From assembly GCA_023484645.1 (NCBI GenBank), contig JAMCZZ010000041.1, forward strand, positions 12,874-76,873: a stretch of 64,000 bases of DNA. The letters run 5' to 3'. Both the position numbers and the translations under genes were made by a program. This stretch comes from Patescibacteria group bacterium (GTDB taxonomy: Bacteria > Patescibacteria > UBA1384 > XYA2-FULL-43-10 > 1-14-0-10-43-13). Positions within the stretch are counted from its first letter, which is position 1. Every line of letters begins with the position of its first letter. Shown piece after piece: positions 44,362 to 53,281 of the stretch. Under the pieces are notes generated by a model, which was not told where the DNA came from, ran no database searches, and worked only from the letters and a program-made list of their open reading frames with translations.

Positions 44362-44422
44362 ATACCATTACCTATGGTATGGGTATATGACCATTCTAGT
44401 TACTTTGCCCACCTCTTGTCAA
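44362..44422 (-). promoter_or_regulatory. csoR promoter and operator
   Basis: Minus strand TTGACA (44417-44422), 18 bases, TAGAAT (44393-44398). A 25-base dyad (44362-44386, ATACC at one end, GGGTAT at the other) lies just downstream of the -10. Confidence 0.8.
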
Positions 44423-44519
44423 GCTGGTGATAAAAATTTAAAATATATGTAAGACCGTTGTTCGGAATTGACTTTATTTCGATTTTTATGTATTATTTTT
44501 CAGTAAGTTGATTAAATCT

Positions 44520-44596
44520 CGGGGAGTGGCTCAGTTGGCTAGAGCACCGCGTTTGGGACGCGGGGGTCGGAGGTTCGAGTCCTCTCTCCCCGACCA
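44520..44596 (+). tRNA. tRNA-Pro(TGG)
   Basis: CGGGGAG/CTCCCCG acceptor, ACCA; anticodon loop TTTGGGA. Its 3' part overlaps the end of the serine recombinase frame on the other strand. Confidence 0.95.
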
Positions 44597-46122
44597 AGAG
44601 TGACAGTTTCGGGTTTCATGTTCAAAATGACCTTATAACACGGATTAATTACGGTGTTCAAATACCCAGGATAGTTCCAGACCAGTCCTGATGGGAATAT
44701 TGAACACAAGAGCATTCTCTTCTGTTGTAAGTCTGAATTTTGATAAGTTTTCGCCAAGTTTTTGAACTTTTCGCGAATAAAAACTGTCACATCTTCAATG
44801 TTATACTTTGTGATTAAATCGTCATCTTTCGCTATTTGGATTGTGGCGATTTTTTGTTCTAAAATTCTGTTTTGTTCTTTAAATATATCATCTGAATAGA
44901 TGCCAGCTAAATTCTTTTCAATCAAGGCCTGGCGGGTTTCATAGAGCTTCTTGAGCTCGTCATCGGCTTGCTCTCGTCTTTTTTGCAATGTTGCGACTCT
45001 TTGGTAGTAAGTTTTGCGAAGAAACGTGCCTGTTAATTCTAGTGCCTTATCGGTCATACTTACACTATCAAGCAACTTTGATGTTGCATCTTCAAGTTCC
45101 TCCATAGGCACAGAATGGCCTTTGCCGCACCATTTTTGGCAAAAGTAATATGCATACCTCTGCATTTTACCTTTGCTCCAACCAGCCGTCAGAGATGCCC
45201 CACAACCACTACATTTAACAATTCTGCGCAGCGGAAAATCTTCGTTATCACGATTTTTCTTCGCAAATGGTTTGGCAATATTAACATTTCGCCCGTCCAG
45301 AATGGCTTGGATGCGATAAAACTGTTCTTCTGTAATCATCGGCGTATGCTGCCCCTGAACTTCTTGTTTATACTTTTTGGATACCAATTTTCCAGTATAG
45401 AACTTATTGCGAAACATTCGCTGAATTGTCTGCGCCTTAACCTTAAATTCCCTGCCGGTTCGATACTGAACTTTTATACCCCTTTCATCCATGATCTTGG
45501 CCATTTCTCTTAGTGATTTGGTACCAGTCGCCATAAGCTCCCATGCTTCTTTTAATTTATCGAAAGTTTTTGGGTCTTTGGTCACATAGCCGTTTTCATT
45601 TAAATAGCCCAAAGGCGCCAAACTAGAGGGTAACCCCGAAAGAAATCGAGCCCGTAATCCGTTTTTAGCTCGTTCTCCTCGCACATCGTTATCCATCTGC
45701 GCAAAACCGGCCAGCATTGTTTCGACAAATTTTTCTGTCGGACTGTTGCCGGTTGGCTCCGAAGCTGAAATTAAACTAATTTCGCTCTCAGCCAACTTTT
45801 TGCGGATCACCAAATAATCTGCAGTTTGGCGCGAAATGCGGTCAAGTCGATAAACAATCACTGCACCGACTTCTTTCTTGTGCTTTCGGCAATATTCGAG
45901 CATTTGTAAAAGTACCGGGCGGCCCGCAATGGTCTTTGCTGATCGACCCTCCTCTCGAAAAATCTGATCAACTATCAGTTTTCGTCTGCCCGCCTCTTTG
46001 GTACAAATATCCTCCTGTGTTGCCAAAGAATAGTTTTCTATTTGTTCTTCGCTTGAAACACGGATGTACATTACCGCATGTTCTGTTTTGTTTGGTTTTT
46101 GGCTAAAAATAGATTGGTTCAT
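44539..46122 (-). CDS. Large serine recombinase (integrase)
   Basis: 527 residues. The resolvase domain has YIRVSSEEQ with the catalytic Ser and YRLDRISRQ. A recombinase domain follows, then a zinc ribbon (KCSGCGASL ... YYFCQKWCGKGH) and a coiled coil at about 395-460. The last residues (RGERTRTSDPRVPNAVL) read through tRNA-Pro antisense, so the frame ends inside the tRNA; the element probably inserted at the tRNA 3' end. It follows the small upstream gene as TAAATG. Confidence 0.94.
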   Translation of the reverse strand: MNQSIFSQKPNKTEHAVMYIRVSSEEQIENYSLATQEDICTKEAGRRKLIVDQIFREEGRSAKTIAGRPVLLQMLEYCRKHKKEVGAVIVYRLDRISRQTADYLVIRKKLAESEISLISASEPTGNSPTEKFVETMLAGFAQMDNDVRGERAKNGLRARFLSGLPSSLAPLGYLNENGYVTKDPKTFDKLKEAWELMATGTKSLREMAKIMDERGIKVQYRTGREFKVKAQTIQRMFRNKFYTGKLVSKKYKQEVQGQHTPMITEEQFYRIQAILDGRNVNIAKPFAKKNRDNEDFPLRRIVKCSGCGASLTAGWSKGKMQRYAYYFCQKWCGKGHSVPMEELEDATSKLLDSVSMTDKALELTGTFLRKTYYQRVATLQKRREQADDELKKLYETRQALIEKNLAGIYSDDIFKEQNRILEQKIATIQIAKDDDLITKYNIEDVTVFIREKFKNLAKTYQNSDLQQKRMLLCSIFPSGLVWNYPGYLNTVINPCYKVILNMKPETVTLGRGERTRTSDPRVPNAVL

Positions 46123-46383
46123 TTATCCCTCCCTTAATAACTCTGCTAGAGTTAAATTATTAAATGTTTGTTTTTCGTATTCATTTAGCCAGCTATCCAA
46201 TAAATATTGGAATTGAGTAATATAAACGGCTAGCTCTTCGTCCGGCATGTCCTTGGCGATCTCACCCAAAATCGCCCGAGCTTTTTGGACTTTATTTTCC
46301 TCTGGTGACTCTGGAAAGATGTAAAAAGAGTTCTCCAAAGTCTTAAACGTTACCCCTTCCAAAGGTTCTTGACCATTATTCAT
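46123..46383 (-). CDS. Small protein cotranscribed with the integrase
   Basis: 86 residues, acidic and helical, preceded by AGGAGGG. Its stop abuts the integrase ATG. No recognised family. Size and position fit a recombination directionality factor or an element regulator, by inference only. Confidence 0.6.
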   Translation of the reverse strand: MNNGQEPLEGVTFKTLENSFYIFPESPEENKVQKARAILGEIAKDMPDEELAVYITQFQYLLDSWLNEYEKQTFNNLTLAELLREG

Positions 46384-46395
46384 ACGCCCTCCTAA

Positions 46396-46441
46396 CTAGT
46401 ATTATATTACTAGTATACTAGGCATATAATACTAGCGTCAA
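46396..46441 (-). promoter_or_regulatory. Integrase operon promoter with 40-bp dyad
   Basis: Minus strand TTGACG (46436-46441), 18 bases, TATACT. The inverted repeat CTAGTATTATAT / ATATAATACTAG (46396-46435) spans the spacer and -10; another ACTAGTATACTAG lies between the arms. Confidence 0.75.
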
Positions 46442-46468
46442 GAGTGGATAACTCATAGAACACTACGC

Positions 46469-46517
46469 TTGACAGCCGGAAAGATCGGGTATTTAATTGT
46501 ATCAGCGAGCTGATACA
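46469..46517 (+). promoter_or_regulatory. Promoter and operator for the replication-relaxation gene
   Basis: TTGACA (46469-46474), 17 bases, TTTAAT (46492-46497). Immediately after lies TGTATCAGC-GA-GCTGATACA (46498-46517), a perfect dyad at the start of RNA. Confidence 0.75.
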
Positions 46518-46636
46518 GAAAATGACCAATTTTGAGAGTAAACTTTAAATTATCTTGTCCCCTACCTTTACAAATAAGGGAGTAGGTCGGGGTAGGTAAC
46601 AACAGTATAATCGCAAACAAAACTAACTAAAAAACT

Positions 46637-47455
46637 ATGACAAAACTAATAACCCAAAAACAACAAGAAATACTAACACTTCTATATAAATACAGATTCC
46701 TAAACAGAATTCAGATACAAACATTTTTAAATCATAAATACCACAAGAGAATCAACGACTGGCTAAAAGATCTAAATCAAAAAGAGTACATCAATCGGAT
46801 CTATTCAACTAACTTCGGAGAAAATACTAAACCGGCCATCTACTATATTGGATTAAACGGGATCAGATACTTGAAGACGCAGGATGATTGTTCGCTTGAA
46901 GTGCTCCAAAAACGCTACCGCGACAAAGATCGTTCTGAAAGTTTTATCGATCAGTGCATTTTAGTTGGGGATATAGTTCTCCAGCTGAAGGAATGTGCTC
47001 AAAAGAGCAAAGAAGAGGGAGAGTACGAACTGGCATATTTTGTAGCGACCGCTACCGACATAGCTAATCCTGAATACCGCTTCAACTTTCTGTCCGAAAT
47101 AAAGCCGGATCTTCTTATGAAAAGACAAAAAACAAAGAAGTCCAGCAAGCGAACAAAAAGCTTATGCTTTCTTTTCTTGGTTCTGCCCCCAACTCTTCCT
47201 CGCTACTCAATTAGAAAAAGAGTCAAGGACATCATCAGGCTCTATTATGAAGGCGATTGGGAGGCAACCGAAGAACTCCCCTTTCCTTCTATCATGATCA
47301 TCTGCCCGACACTCTCAACGCTGATTTATACTAAACGAATGACAAGGAAACTTTTGGAGGACGAAGATAATCCGGAAGACCTTCAAATTCAATTTACGAC
47401 TATCGAAAAGGCCAAAAAGGAGGGTGTGACGGGTAAGATTTGGGAGTCGGCATAA
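46637..47455 (+). CDS. Replication-relaxation family protein
   Basis: 272 residues. The N-terminal winged helix (ITQKQQEILTLLYKYRFLNRIQIQTFL) and Y-x-L-N-G-I-R segment (IYYIGLNGIRYL) match the Replic_Relax family of plasmids and integrative elements. C-terminal half has YRFNFLSEIKPDLLMKR. It is divergent from the integrase operon and the third gene of the likely element. Confidence 0.8.
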   Translation: MTKLITQKQQEILTLLYKYRFLNRIQIQTFLNHKYHKRINDWLKDLNQKEYINRIYSTNFGENTKPAIYYIGLNGIRYLKTQDDCSLEVLQKRYRDKDRSESFIDQCILVGDIVLQLKECAQKSKEEGEYELAYFVATATDIANPEYRFNFLSEIKPDLLMKRQKTKKSSKRTKSLCFLFLVLPPTLPRYSIRKRVKDIIRLYYEGDWEATEELPFPSIMIICPTLSTLIYTKRMTRKLLEDEDNPEDLQIQFTTIEKAKKEGVTGKIWESA

Positions 47456-47629
47456 GCTTCGTATGATAAAGTATGAAACGGCGATAAAAAGACCTAGTAA
47501 ATCCAATTAACCTTCAAGAAAACTGCCCCCGTAATCAAAAATCCTTAAGAATGTGTGAATTAGCTAGGTTGAATAAAGATTTTGATATATAATTTAATAG
47601 GACATAGAACTTTAGTTTTTAAAATATGG

Positions 47630-48373
47630 TTAGCTTGTTGGAAATACTTCCGCAACATTCCAAAGCGTCCGAAAATAGTTCTTGTAAGCTTTTGAAACCG
47701 CCTCAGATCTAATCATAATAGCGATTGGCTGTTCACCAAAGACTTGAATAATAACTTTATCCGCATAAACTTTGGTGGCTGAAGGAGCGGGGAAACTTTC
47801 AGGCAATACTCTAACCACACAAAACCCGTCGGGTTCTTTCTCAGCAATGCCCTCAGCTTCTCCATTATAAGTAACAGACTTCAATGTTATCCCTCTGTTA
47901 AGAGATTGCTTGCGATACTTCATATAAAACTCTTGAGTAACCGAATACCAATCCCCCCCAGAGCCTCCAATGACATAATATTCATCGCTATCCTTTAATG
48001 AAGCTTGTATATCCCGTTGAATTTCTTCAAAACCCTCTGGCCCTTCAAAAATTTTAACAGTTAAGGGGGTTTGATTATGAATCTTCTTGAGTTCCGGCAA
48101 AGCGTTTTTTGCTAGTTCTGCCTGAACCTGTATCTTTCTAACTAAAATATCAGGTTCAAAAGCTTGATAGTGCTTAATCTTCTTTTTTTCAACCGATTGA
48201 ATTAGCCCCTCCTGCTCGAGTCGCCGTAAACCACCATAAACAAGCTCTCTGTGAGACCCTGTTTGTTCGATAAGCTTGCCCACTGGCGATTCACCTTGTC
48301 GCAATAGCGCTAGGTATAATTCTGAATCGAATGGTGAAAGACCAAGTTGTTGTAATGTTTCTTGCATTTTCAT
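47630..48373 (-). CDS. TrmB-family transcriptional regulator
   Basis: 247 residues. TrmB-type wHTH at residues 1-68 (LGLSPFDSELYLALLRQGESPVGKLIEQTG), then a coiled coil and an effector domain (YYVIGGSGGDWYSV ... FRTLWNVAEVF). It is divergent from the asparagine synthetase gene and likely controls it. Its promoter (TTGACA-17-TAAAAT, 48380-48408) places the RNA start at the ATG, a leaderless message. Confidence 0.85.
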   Translation of the reverse strand: MKMQETLQQLGLSPFDSELYLALLRQGESPVGKLIEQTGSHRELVYGGLRRLEQEGLIQSVEKKKIKHYQAFEPDILVRKIQVQAELAKNALPELKKIHNQTPLTVKIFEGPEGFEEIQRDIQASLKDSDEYYVIGGSGGDWYSVTQEFYMKYRKQSLNRGITLKSVTYNGEAEGIAEKEPDGFCVVRVLPESFPAPSATKVYADKVIIQVFGEQPIAIMIRSEAVSKAYKNYFRTLWNVAEVFPTS

Positions 48374-48379
48374 AGTCGT

Positions 48380-48446
48380 ATTTTATCTTATAATATGTAA
48401 AATGTCAAGTAATATTGTTGACAAATGAAAATTAGAATGCTAAAAT
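48380..48446. promoter_or_regulatory. Divergent promoters of trmB and asnB
   Basis: Minus: TTGACA (48403-48408), TAAAAT (48380-48385). Plus: TTGACA (48418-48423), 17 bases, TAAAAT (48441-48446). The -35 boxes are nine bases apart. Both predicted RNA starts are at or within a few bases of ATG. Confidence 0.75.
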
Positions 48447-48455
48447 AGGATTAAT

Positions 48456-50693
48456 ATGTGTGGAATATGTGCCATTATAGGCAAAGAAAATCAGTCTTCT
48501 GAGCAATTAGAAGGAATGTTAAAAGCAATAGCCTGCAGAGGCGAGAATAATCACTTCAATGAAAGTGAGAGCTTTGGTGTCTGCGTTTTAGGGATGAACC
48601 GGTTGGCTATAGTTGACAGAGAAAGAGCTAAACAACCTATTACAAGTGCCGACGGGAGATATACAATCGTTTTTAATGGAGAAATTTATAATTATAAAGA
48701 ATTAAAGGAAGAGTTGGAAAATTTGGGGTTTGCCTTCCATACTGATTCCGACACTGAGGTTGTGGTTAATGGATATGATGCCTGGGGATCAGATTTATTG
48801 ATAAAGCTTCGGGGGATGTTCGCATTTTTCATCTACGACAATCAGACAAATAATTTCTTTGCAGCGAGAGACCCTTTTGGAATTAAACCATTATATTACG
48901 CAAAAGATGTCGATAATACTTATTATTTCGCTTCCGAAATAAAAGCAATTTCACCAATAGAAAAGATAAATAAAATAGAACTTTTCCCGCCGGCTCATTA
49001 TATGACCAATGGCGAGTTAAAATCCTATTGGAGAGTTCCAGAAAATATCAATTCCGATACTACCGAAGAGCAATTAATTCAGAAGACAAGGGAATTATTT
49101 GATCAAGCTGTAAAGCGAAGGGTACAGACTGATTTGCCCATTGCCGTTTATCTAAGTGGTGGAATCGATAGTACCGCAGTGCTGGCAACCGCACTTAAAT
49201 ATCACAATGATGTTACGGCAGTTATAGTCGGATCAAAGGATGCTACCGATAGAATTGTCGCTACAAAATATTGCGAGGAAAATAATATCAAATATGTTGT
49301 TAAAGAGCCGCCAAACGAAGAGGAACTGTCAAAAAGCATACCGGAAATAGTAAGACTGACAGAAAGTTTTGAGCCTAATATGATAAGACAATCTGCTGTT
49401 TCCTATTACATCGCGCAAGCGGCAGCAGAAAAGGGATTTAAAATTATTCTCTGCGGAGAGGGAGCTGACGAGATTTTTGCCGGTTATCCAGAATTTACCC
49501 AAGGATTGGATAATAAAGCAATTGAGGAAAGAACCAGACAATTTATAAAAGATTTACATAGAACTCAATTGCAAAGGGTAGATCGAACCTCTATGGCTTT
49601 TACCACTGAAGTTCGGGTTCCATTTCTTGATTTAGACCTAGCTGATTTTGTGATGCAAATTCCCGCAAAATACAAAATAGTTGAAACCGAAGAAAAGACG
49701 ATCACAAAATACATACTAAGAAAAGCGATGGAAGATAGACTTCCTGACTATATTTATGATCGAGATAAGGTAGTTTTAAGTGAAGGAGCTGGCTACAAAG
49801 GCAACCAGAAGATTGGCGGGCTGTTCTACGATATCGCTAGCTCAAAAGTATCCGACGAGGAGCTGTCAGAATGTAAATTAAAGTATCCGCAGTGGAATTT
49901 GGAGACTAAAGAAGAGGTTTATTACTTTAACTTTTATAAGGACTTTGGTTATCTAAAAGCAGCATTCAATCAGCGACGAACGGCTGTAAATAAGGTTAAT
50001 ACGCTGGACAAGAGTTTAAGCCAGAAGGTTATCGAGCAATTTAACACATGGTCTTTCAAAAGAGAACAGCCAAATGATGAAGAAGGAATAGAGAGAGTAG
50101 TTGAGGAAGCGGTCGGCAAGAATACTCCGATTCCTTTCGTGCTCTATTGGGGCAAGGGCGAAAAAAATACAGCCGGCAAGCAGGAAATCGATGCCCTAAA
50201 TATGCTTGAGAATATTAATGATAGAATAAAGCAAGCATATAAGCCGGGAGCGGAATTTACATTAGTTTTCACCGATACTCATGCTGTATTAAACGGATAT
50301 TCCGAAGGCGGTATTCAGCAATATTACTCGTCAGTAAAAATTTTAGCCACTGAAAGAAAAATTAACTGTCTCTGTATGAGCGAAATTGCACCTCTTGACT
50401 ATGATAAGTTATTGATTCAATCCAGGGAACTGGAAATCAACGATAGAGTCTTGGAGATTCTTAAAGAGAGTTCAAGCAAGCACTATAAGAGGTCTTCAGA
50501 TCACGCTTTGGGGGCAAAATTGTACTATAATCAAAACCAAATCGAAAAAAGTGCGGCAGCAAAAAATTTTCCAAAACATATTTTTATGACCTATAGTAGC
50601 AGTGCACTAAATGATATTCTTCCAGAGCTTCCTATTTTCTATATGTACTCAATGGAAAAAGGAACCAGTATAAAACCTTGGTTTGCTGAATAG
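48456..50693 (+). CDS. asnB: Glutamine-hydrolysing asparagine synthetase with unusual C-terminal domain
   Basis: 745 residues. The class II glutaminase nucleophile is Cys2 (MCGICAIIG). The synthetase ATP loop is YLSGGIDSTAVLATAL (about 227-242), and RVDRTSMAFTTEVRVPFLD fits. It converts Asp plus Gln to Asn or amidates another carboxylate. Residues about 530-745 extend far past standard AsnB and resemble DIT1/PvcA isonitrile synthases: EIDALNMLENINDRIKQAYKPGAEFTLVFTDTHAV split here. That resemblance is by eye. It is monocistronic and divergent from trmB. Confidence 0.88.
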   Translation: MCGICAIIGKENQSSEQLEGMLKAIACRGENNHFNESESFGVCVLGMNRLAIVDRERAKQPITSADGRYTIVFNGEIYNYKELKEELENLGFAFHTDSDTEVVVNGYDAWGSDLLIKLRGMFAFFIYDNQTNNFFAARDPFGIKPLYYAKDVDNTYYFASEIKAISPIEKINKIELFPPAHYMTNGELKSYWRVPENINSDTTEEQLIQKTRELFDQAVKRRVQTDLPIAVYLSGGIDSTAVLATALKYHNDVTAVIVGSKDATDRIVATKYCEENNIKYVVKEPPNEEELSKSIPEIVRLTESFEPNMIRQSAVSYYIAQAAAEKGFKIILCGEGADEIFAGYPEFTQGLDNKAIEERTRQFIKDLHRTQLQRVDRTSMAFTTEVRVPFLDLDLADFVMQIPAKYKIVETEEKTITKYILRKAMEDRLPDYIYDRDKVVLSEGAGYKGNQKIGGLFYDIASSKVSDEELSECKLKYPQWNLETKEEVYYFNFYKDFGYLKAAFNQRRTAVNKVNTLDKSLSQKVIEQFNTWSFKREQPNDEEGIERVVEEAVGKNTPIPFVLYWGKGEKNTAGKQEIDALNMLENINDRIKQAYKPGAEFTLVFTDTHAVLNGYSEGGIQQYYSSVKILATERKINCLCMSEIAPLDYDKLLIQSRELEINDRVLEILKESSSKHYKRSSDHALGAKLYYNQNQIEKSAAAKNFPKHIFMTYSSSALNDILPELPIFYMYSMEKGTSIKPWFAE

Positions 50694-50725
50694 GAATTTC
50701 CAATACTTTAACTACTAATACTTGC

Positions 50726-51526
50726 CTAATCTTCTCTTGCGCAGTTGATTTTTATTGAAAGCTCTTTATTGTTAAGAGAAAAATCAGGCATCACAAAATT
50801 AACTTTGATTTTTCTCCCATTTTCTCCGAAAAACATAGGCAAAATAACTCCGTCTGCATACTGAAGCATATGTTTCTTGGGCCAGTCGTTCATGAATTTA
50901 GTTCTATAGATAACTACAAAAATATCATGATGAATCAATGGGAAGGTTACTATTCCTAAAATCCCAGGGATATCTTCTGGTTCTAAATCGTCTATACAAA
51001 AAGACATTTGAAGGTTAACATTAAGTCCAACTCGGGGCAGTGCATAAGCCAACATTACAAAAGGCCGTAATTTTTTTGTAGTGTTGATTATTACATCACT
51101 CTTTCTGGCGCCTGCTTCTGATTTAGGATTCTCGATTGGTTGTCTTGGGAACATCGTAAATAGATGCCGTAAACTTATATCTTTCTCGACTTTTTTAAGC
51201 AAATGGTGTCCATCAACAATCAACTTCTCATCGTGTTCACTCGAAGTAATCCGAGTTTGTCCTGAAGCATGAATACTCAAGTGTCCGTCTGAGTTCTGGG
51301 TAAGTTTGAAGGGATTTAGTTCGTCGTTTTCCAATTTGAAAGTCAGCCACTCAAACGATGTGAATTCAAGCGACCCCAAATAAATACTTCCATCATTTTT
51401 ATTTTGCGATAATGAAAATAATTGCCATGTAGTGCCATCTAAATCTTTAAGAAATACCCTACACTTGCCATTACCTTTAGTTACATTCATTATTGCACCA
51501 ATCTCTCCTGCCCCACTAATGTTCAA
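50726..51526 (-). CDS. Hypothetical protein partnered with AbiEii-WYL gene
   Basis: 266 residues from a TTG overlapping the upstream stop as TTGA; ATG 51490 is an alternative. No signal peptide, membrane helix or family recognised. Beta-rich pattern (FLKDLDGTTWQLFSLSQN; IYLGSLEFTSFEWLTFKL; KINFV-type strand at the end). Tight coupling to the AbiEii-type gene suggests a joint function, perhaps antitoxin or effector. Confidence 0.6.
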   Translation of the reverse strand: MNISGAGEIGAIMNVTKGNGKCRVFLKDLDGTTWQLFSLSQNKNDGSIYLGSLEFTSFEWLTFKLENDELNPFKLTQNSDGHLSIHASGQTRITSSEHDEKLIVDGHHLLKKVEKDISLRHLFTMFPRQPIENPKSEAGARKSDVIINTTKKLRPFVMLAYALPRVGLNVNLQMSFCIDDLEPEDIPGILGIVTFPLIHHDIFVVIYRTKFMNDWPKKHMLQYADGVILPMFFGENGRKIKVNFVMPDFSLNNKELSIKINCARED

Positions 51527-52995
51527 TACTTAGTATCAATATAAAAGCCTCTTCTTCCTCCACAGCGATAACCATTCTTGTCTTTGTGCTCACGAAGAGT
51601 ACTGTTGTATGTTGTTTTAGTAAATTTTCGCCCGCAGAAACTACATTGGTAAATGTATTTTGGGCCAAATGATCGTCTAACAGATGATCGGCGTACTCGA
51701 GGAAAACTGAGTGTTCTTCTGGTCCGCGGTGCAGGTGTGGGTCTGTTAGGGTCGAACAAATATGGATTTTCTGGTAATTCTCCAGCTTTGCACAATTCGA
51801 TAGGATTTCTTGGATCAAATTTATCTTCTGTATTTTCAATCGACTGTACACCCTCTACAACAAAACTCCTAATTCCTGGCGCACTATTTCCGCCCGAGCA
51901 ATTATAAACATAGAGATATTCTCGCTGTGTGCCATCTTTACGTTGGAGATATTTTAATGAATATGGTTCAACAATTCTATCTGCTCCCTTGTATCGAACT
52001 TTTAGTAAAGTCTGTTCTCGCCCAGCCTTCATAATTGGCACTCTGAGATCTGGACCAAAGTAAGCAAATTGCGTGTATCCGTTATCTGGATAGATGCTAA
52101 AAAGATTTTCTAAATCAGACAAGAAAAGAGTAATGGCTTCCTCGATTCCTAACAGAAAATTTTTTGAACAGACAATGGTTTTATCCCAGCATCCCCTAAA
52201 GTATTCTAGTGGAGTTTGGTGAAGAATATTTTTTAATACATGAGGGTTTCTGCCAAAAATAGTTTTTTTTACAAACGTTTTTACCACTTCTTCTTTATTC
52301 AAATTACCACCTAAAAGCTTAATGGAGTAAGCATAATCAAACAGGTCGGGTGCATGTTGTCTTTGGAGTAGACATTTCAACTTTGTAGCGATAATCTCTT
52401 CTAGTTTCATGCATCGTATTCTGCATTTAACTTCACTTGTATCAGAATAGGGGTGAATCAGATCTACTTCTTGAATTGGTAAAATAACTTTGTCAAAACG
52501 AGTTATATCCATCGAAATTTTAATATTGAAATGGTCAGATTTACCGTAAAAATCTTTGAAATAAACTCGGGCGTCATAAACCTTTAGTCCTGGGATTGGC
52601 GCCTCAGATGCTAAAAATTTTTCTTTAACCGTGTTATTTTCTTTTACAAATACGACACCAGCTTTTTCTTGGATAAAATCACACACTTTATTTAGTTCAG
52701 ATAATAAAGCTTCTGGGTTAATGTCTCCGGGAATGCCAAAATCCAAATCAGAAGAATAGCGAGTATTAGCAAAATAACCTTTCCTAAGTGCATTGCCGCC
52801 CTTAAGGAAGATCTCATCTTTGAGATTACTAGTGGTAAAAATACCAAAAATTAGCCAACCAAAAACATAATCACGCTCAACATTCGCTTCGTGAATTTCA
52901 AATTCTTTTGCTTTCGCTTCAATTTCCTCTTTGTATATCATTAGGTTTCTAGGCTCTTTAGTAATTGGTTCTCTTTGCCTAATATACCACTCCAT
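51523..52995 (-). CDS. AbiEii-type nucleotidyltransferase fused to WYL-like and zinc-finger-like regions
   Basis: 490 residues. Residues 45-260 match AbiEii/AbiGii toxins: FLKGGNALRKGYF and TRYSSDLDFGIPG hold the nucleotidyltransferase GG and DxD-like residues; MKLEEIIATKLKCLLQRQHAPDLFDYAY is the KD/PRDLFD block. Residues about 345-410 look WYL-like (REQTLLKVRYKGADRIVEPYSL). The tail YQCSFCGRKFTKTTYNSTLREH resembles a C2H2 finger. An Arg-rich linker (APRTRRTLSFPRVRRSSVRRS) joins them. Probably a defence or toxin-antitoxin effector. Confidence 0.8.
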   Translation of the reverse strand: MEWYIRQREPITKEPRNLMIYKEEIEAKAKEFEIHEANVERDYVFGWLIFGIFTTSNLKDEIFLKGGNALRKGYFANTRYSSDLDFGIPGDINPEALLSELNKVCDFIQEKAGVVFVKENNTVKEKFLASEAPIPGLKVYDARVYFKDFYGKSDHFNIKISMDITRFDKVILPIQEVDLIHPYSDTSEVKCRIRCMKLEEIIATKLKCLLQRQHAPDLFDYAYSIKLLGGNLNKEEVVKTFVKKTIFGRNPHVLKNILHQTPLEYFRGCWDKTIVCSKNFLLGIEEAITLFLSDLENLFSIYPDNGYTQFAYFGPDLRVPIMKAGREQTLLKVRYKGADRIVEPYSLKYLQRKDGTQREYLYVYNCSGGNSAPGIRSFVVEGVQSIENTEDKFDPRNPIELCKAGELPENPYLFDPNRPTPAPRTRRTLSFPRVRRSSVRRSFGPKYIYQCSFCGRKFTKTTYNSTLREHKDKNGYRCGGRRGFYIDTKY

Positions 52996-53074
52996 GAATA
53001 CTCGGTAAACACAAAACTGGTTTTTAGAGCCAGTGTATGATAAAATAATGACGAATTAACGATAAAAGAAGCAT

Positions 53075-53281
53075 ATGAACGAACAAGAAATCAAAAAAAT
53101 ATTTGCTAATCCCTACTACGCGATACAAATTGCGCCTATTCTGGCGGCAGAGCATGAAACGCTGGTTACTAAAGAGATATGGATTCAGGCGAATTCTAAA
53201 CTGATTGATGAAATTGGAAAAGAAGAATGGCTAAAACAACTATTAGACATTCTTGAATCAGGTGGCCATGAAATCAAATAA
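53075..53281 (+). CDS. Small hypothetical protein before an Xre antitoxin-like gene
   Basis: 68 residues, helical and acidic (MNEQEIKKIFANPYYAIQIA). Its end overlaps the HTH gene by 14 bases, so the two are coupled. Divergent from the AbiEii gene; an ACTGG-N9-CCAGT dyad lies between. No family recognised. Confidence 0.6.
   Translation: MNEQEIKKIFANPYYAIQIAPILAAEHETLVTKEIWIQANSKLIDEIGKEEWLKQLLDILESGGHEIK

Noticed and set aside
51516..51851. 111-residue minus frame
   Set aside because: Alternative frame inside the AbiEii-WYL gene; the zinc-finger-like reading in the main frame is more coherent.
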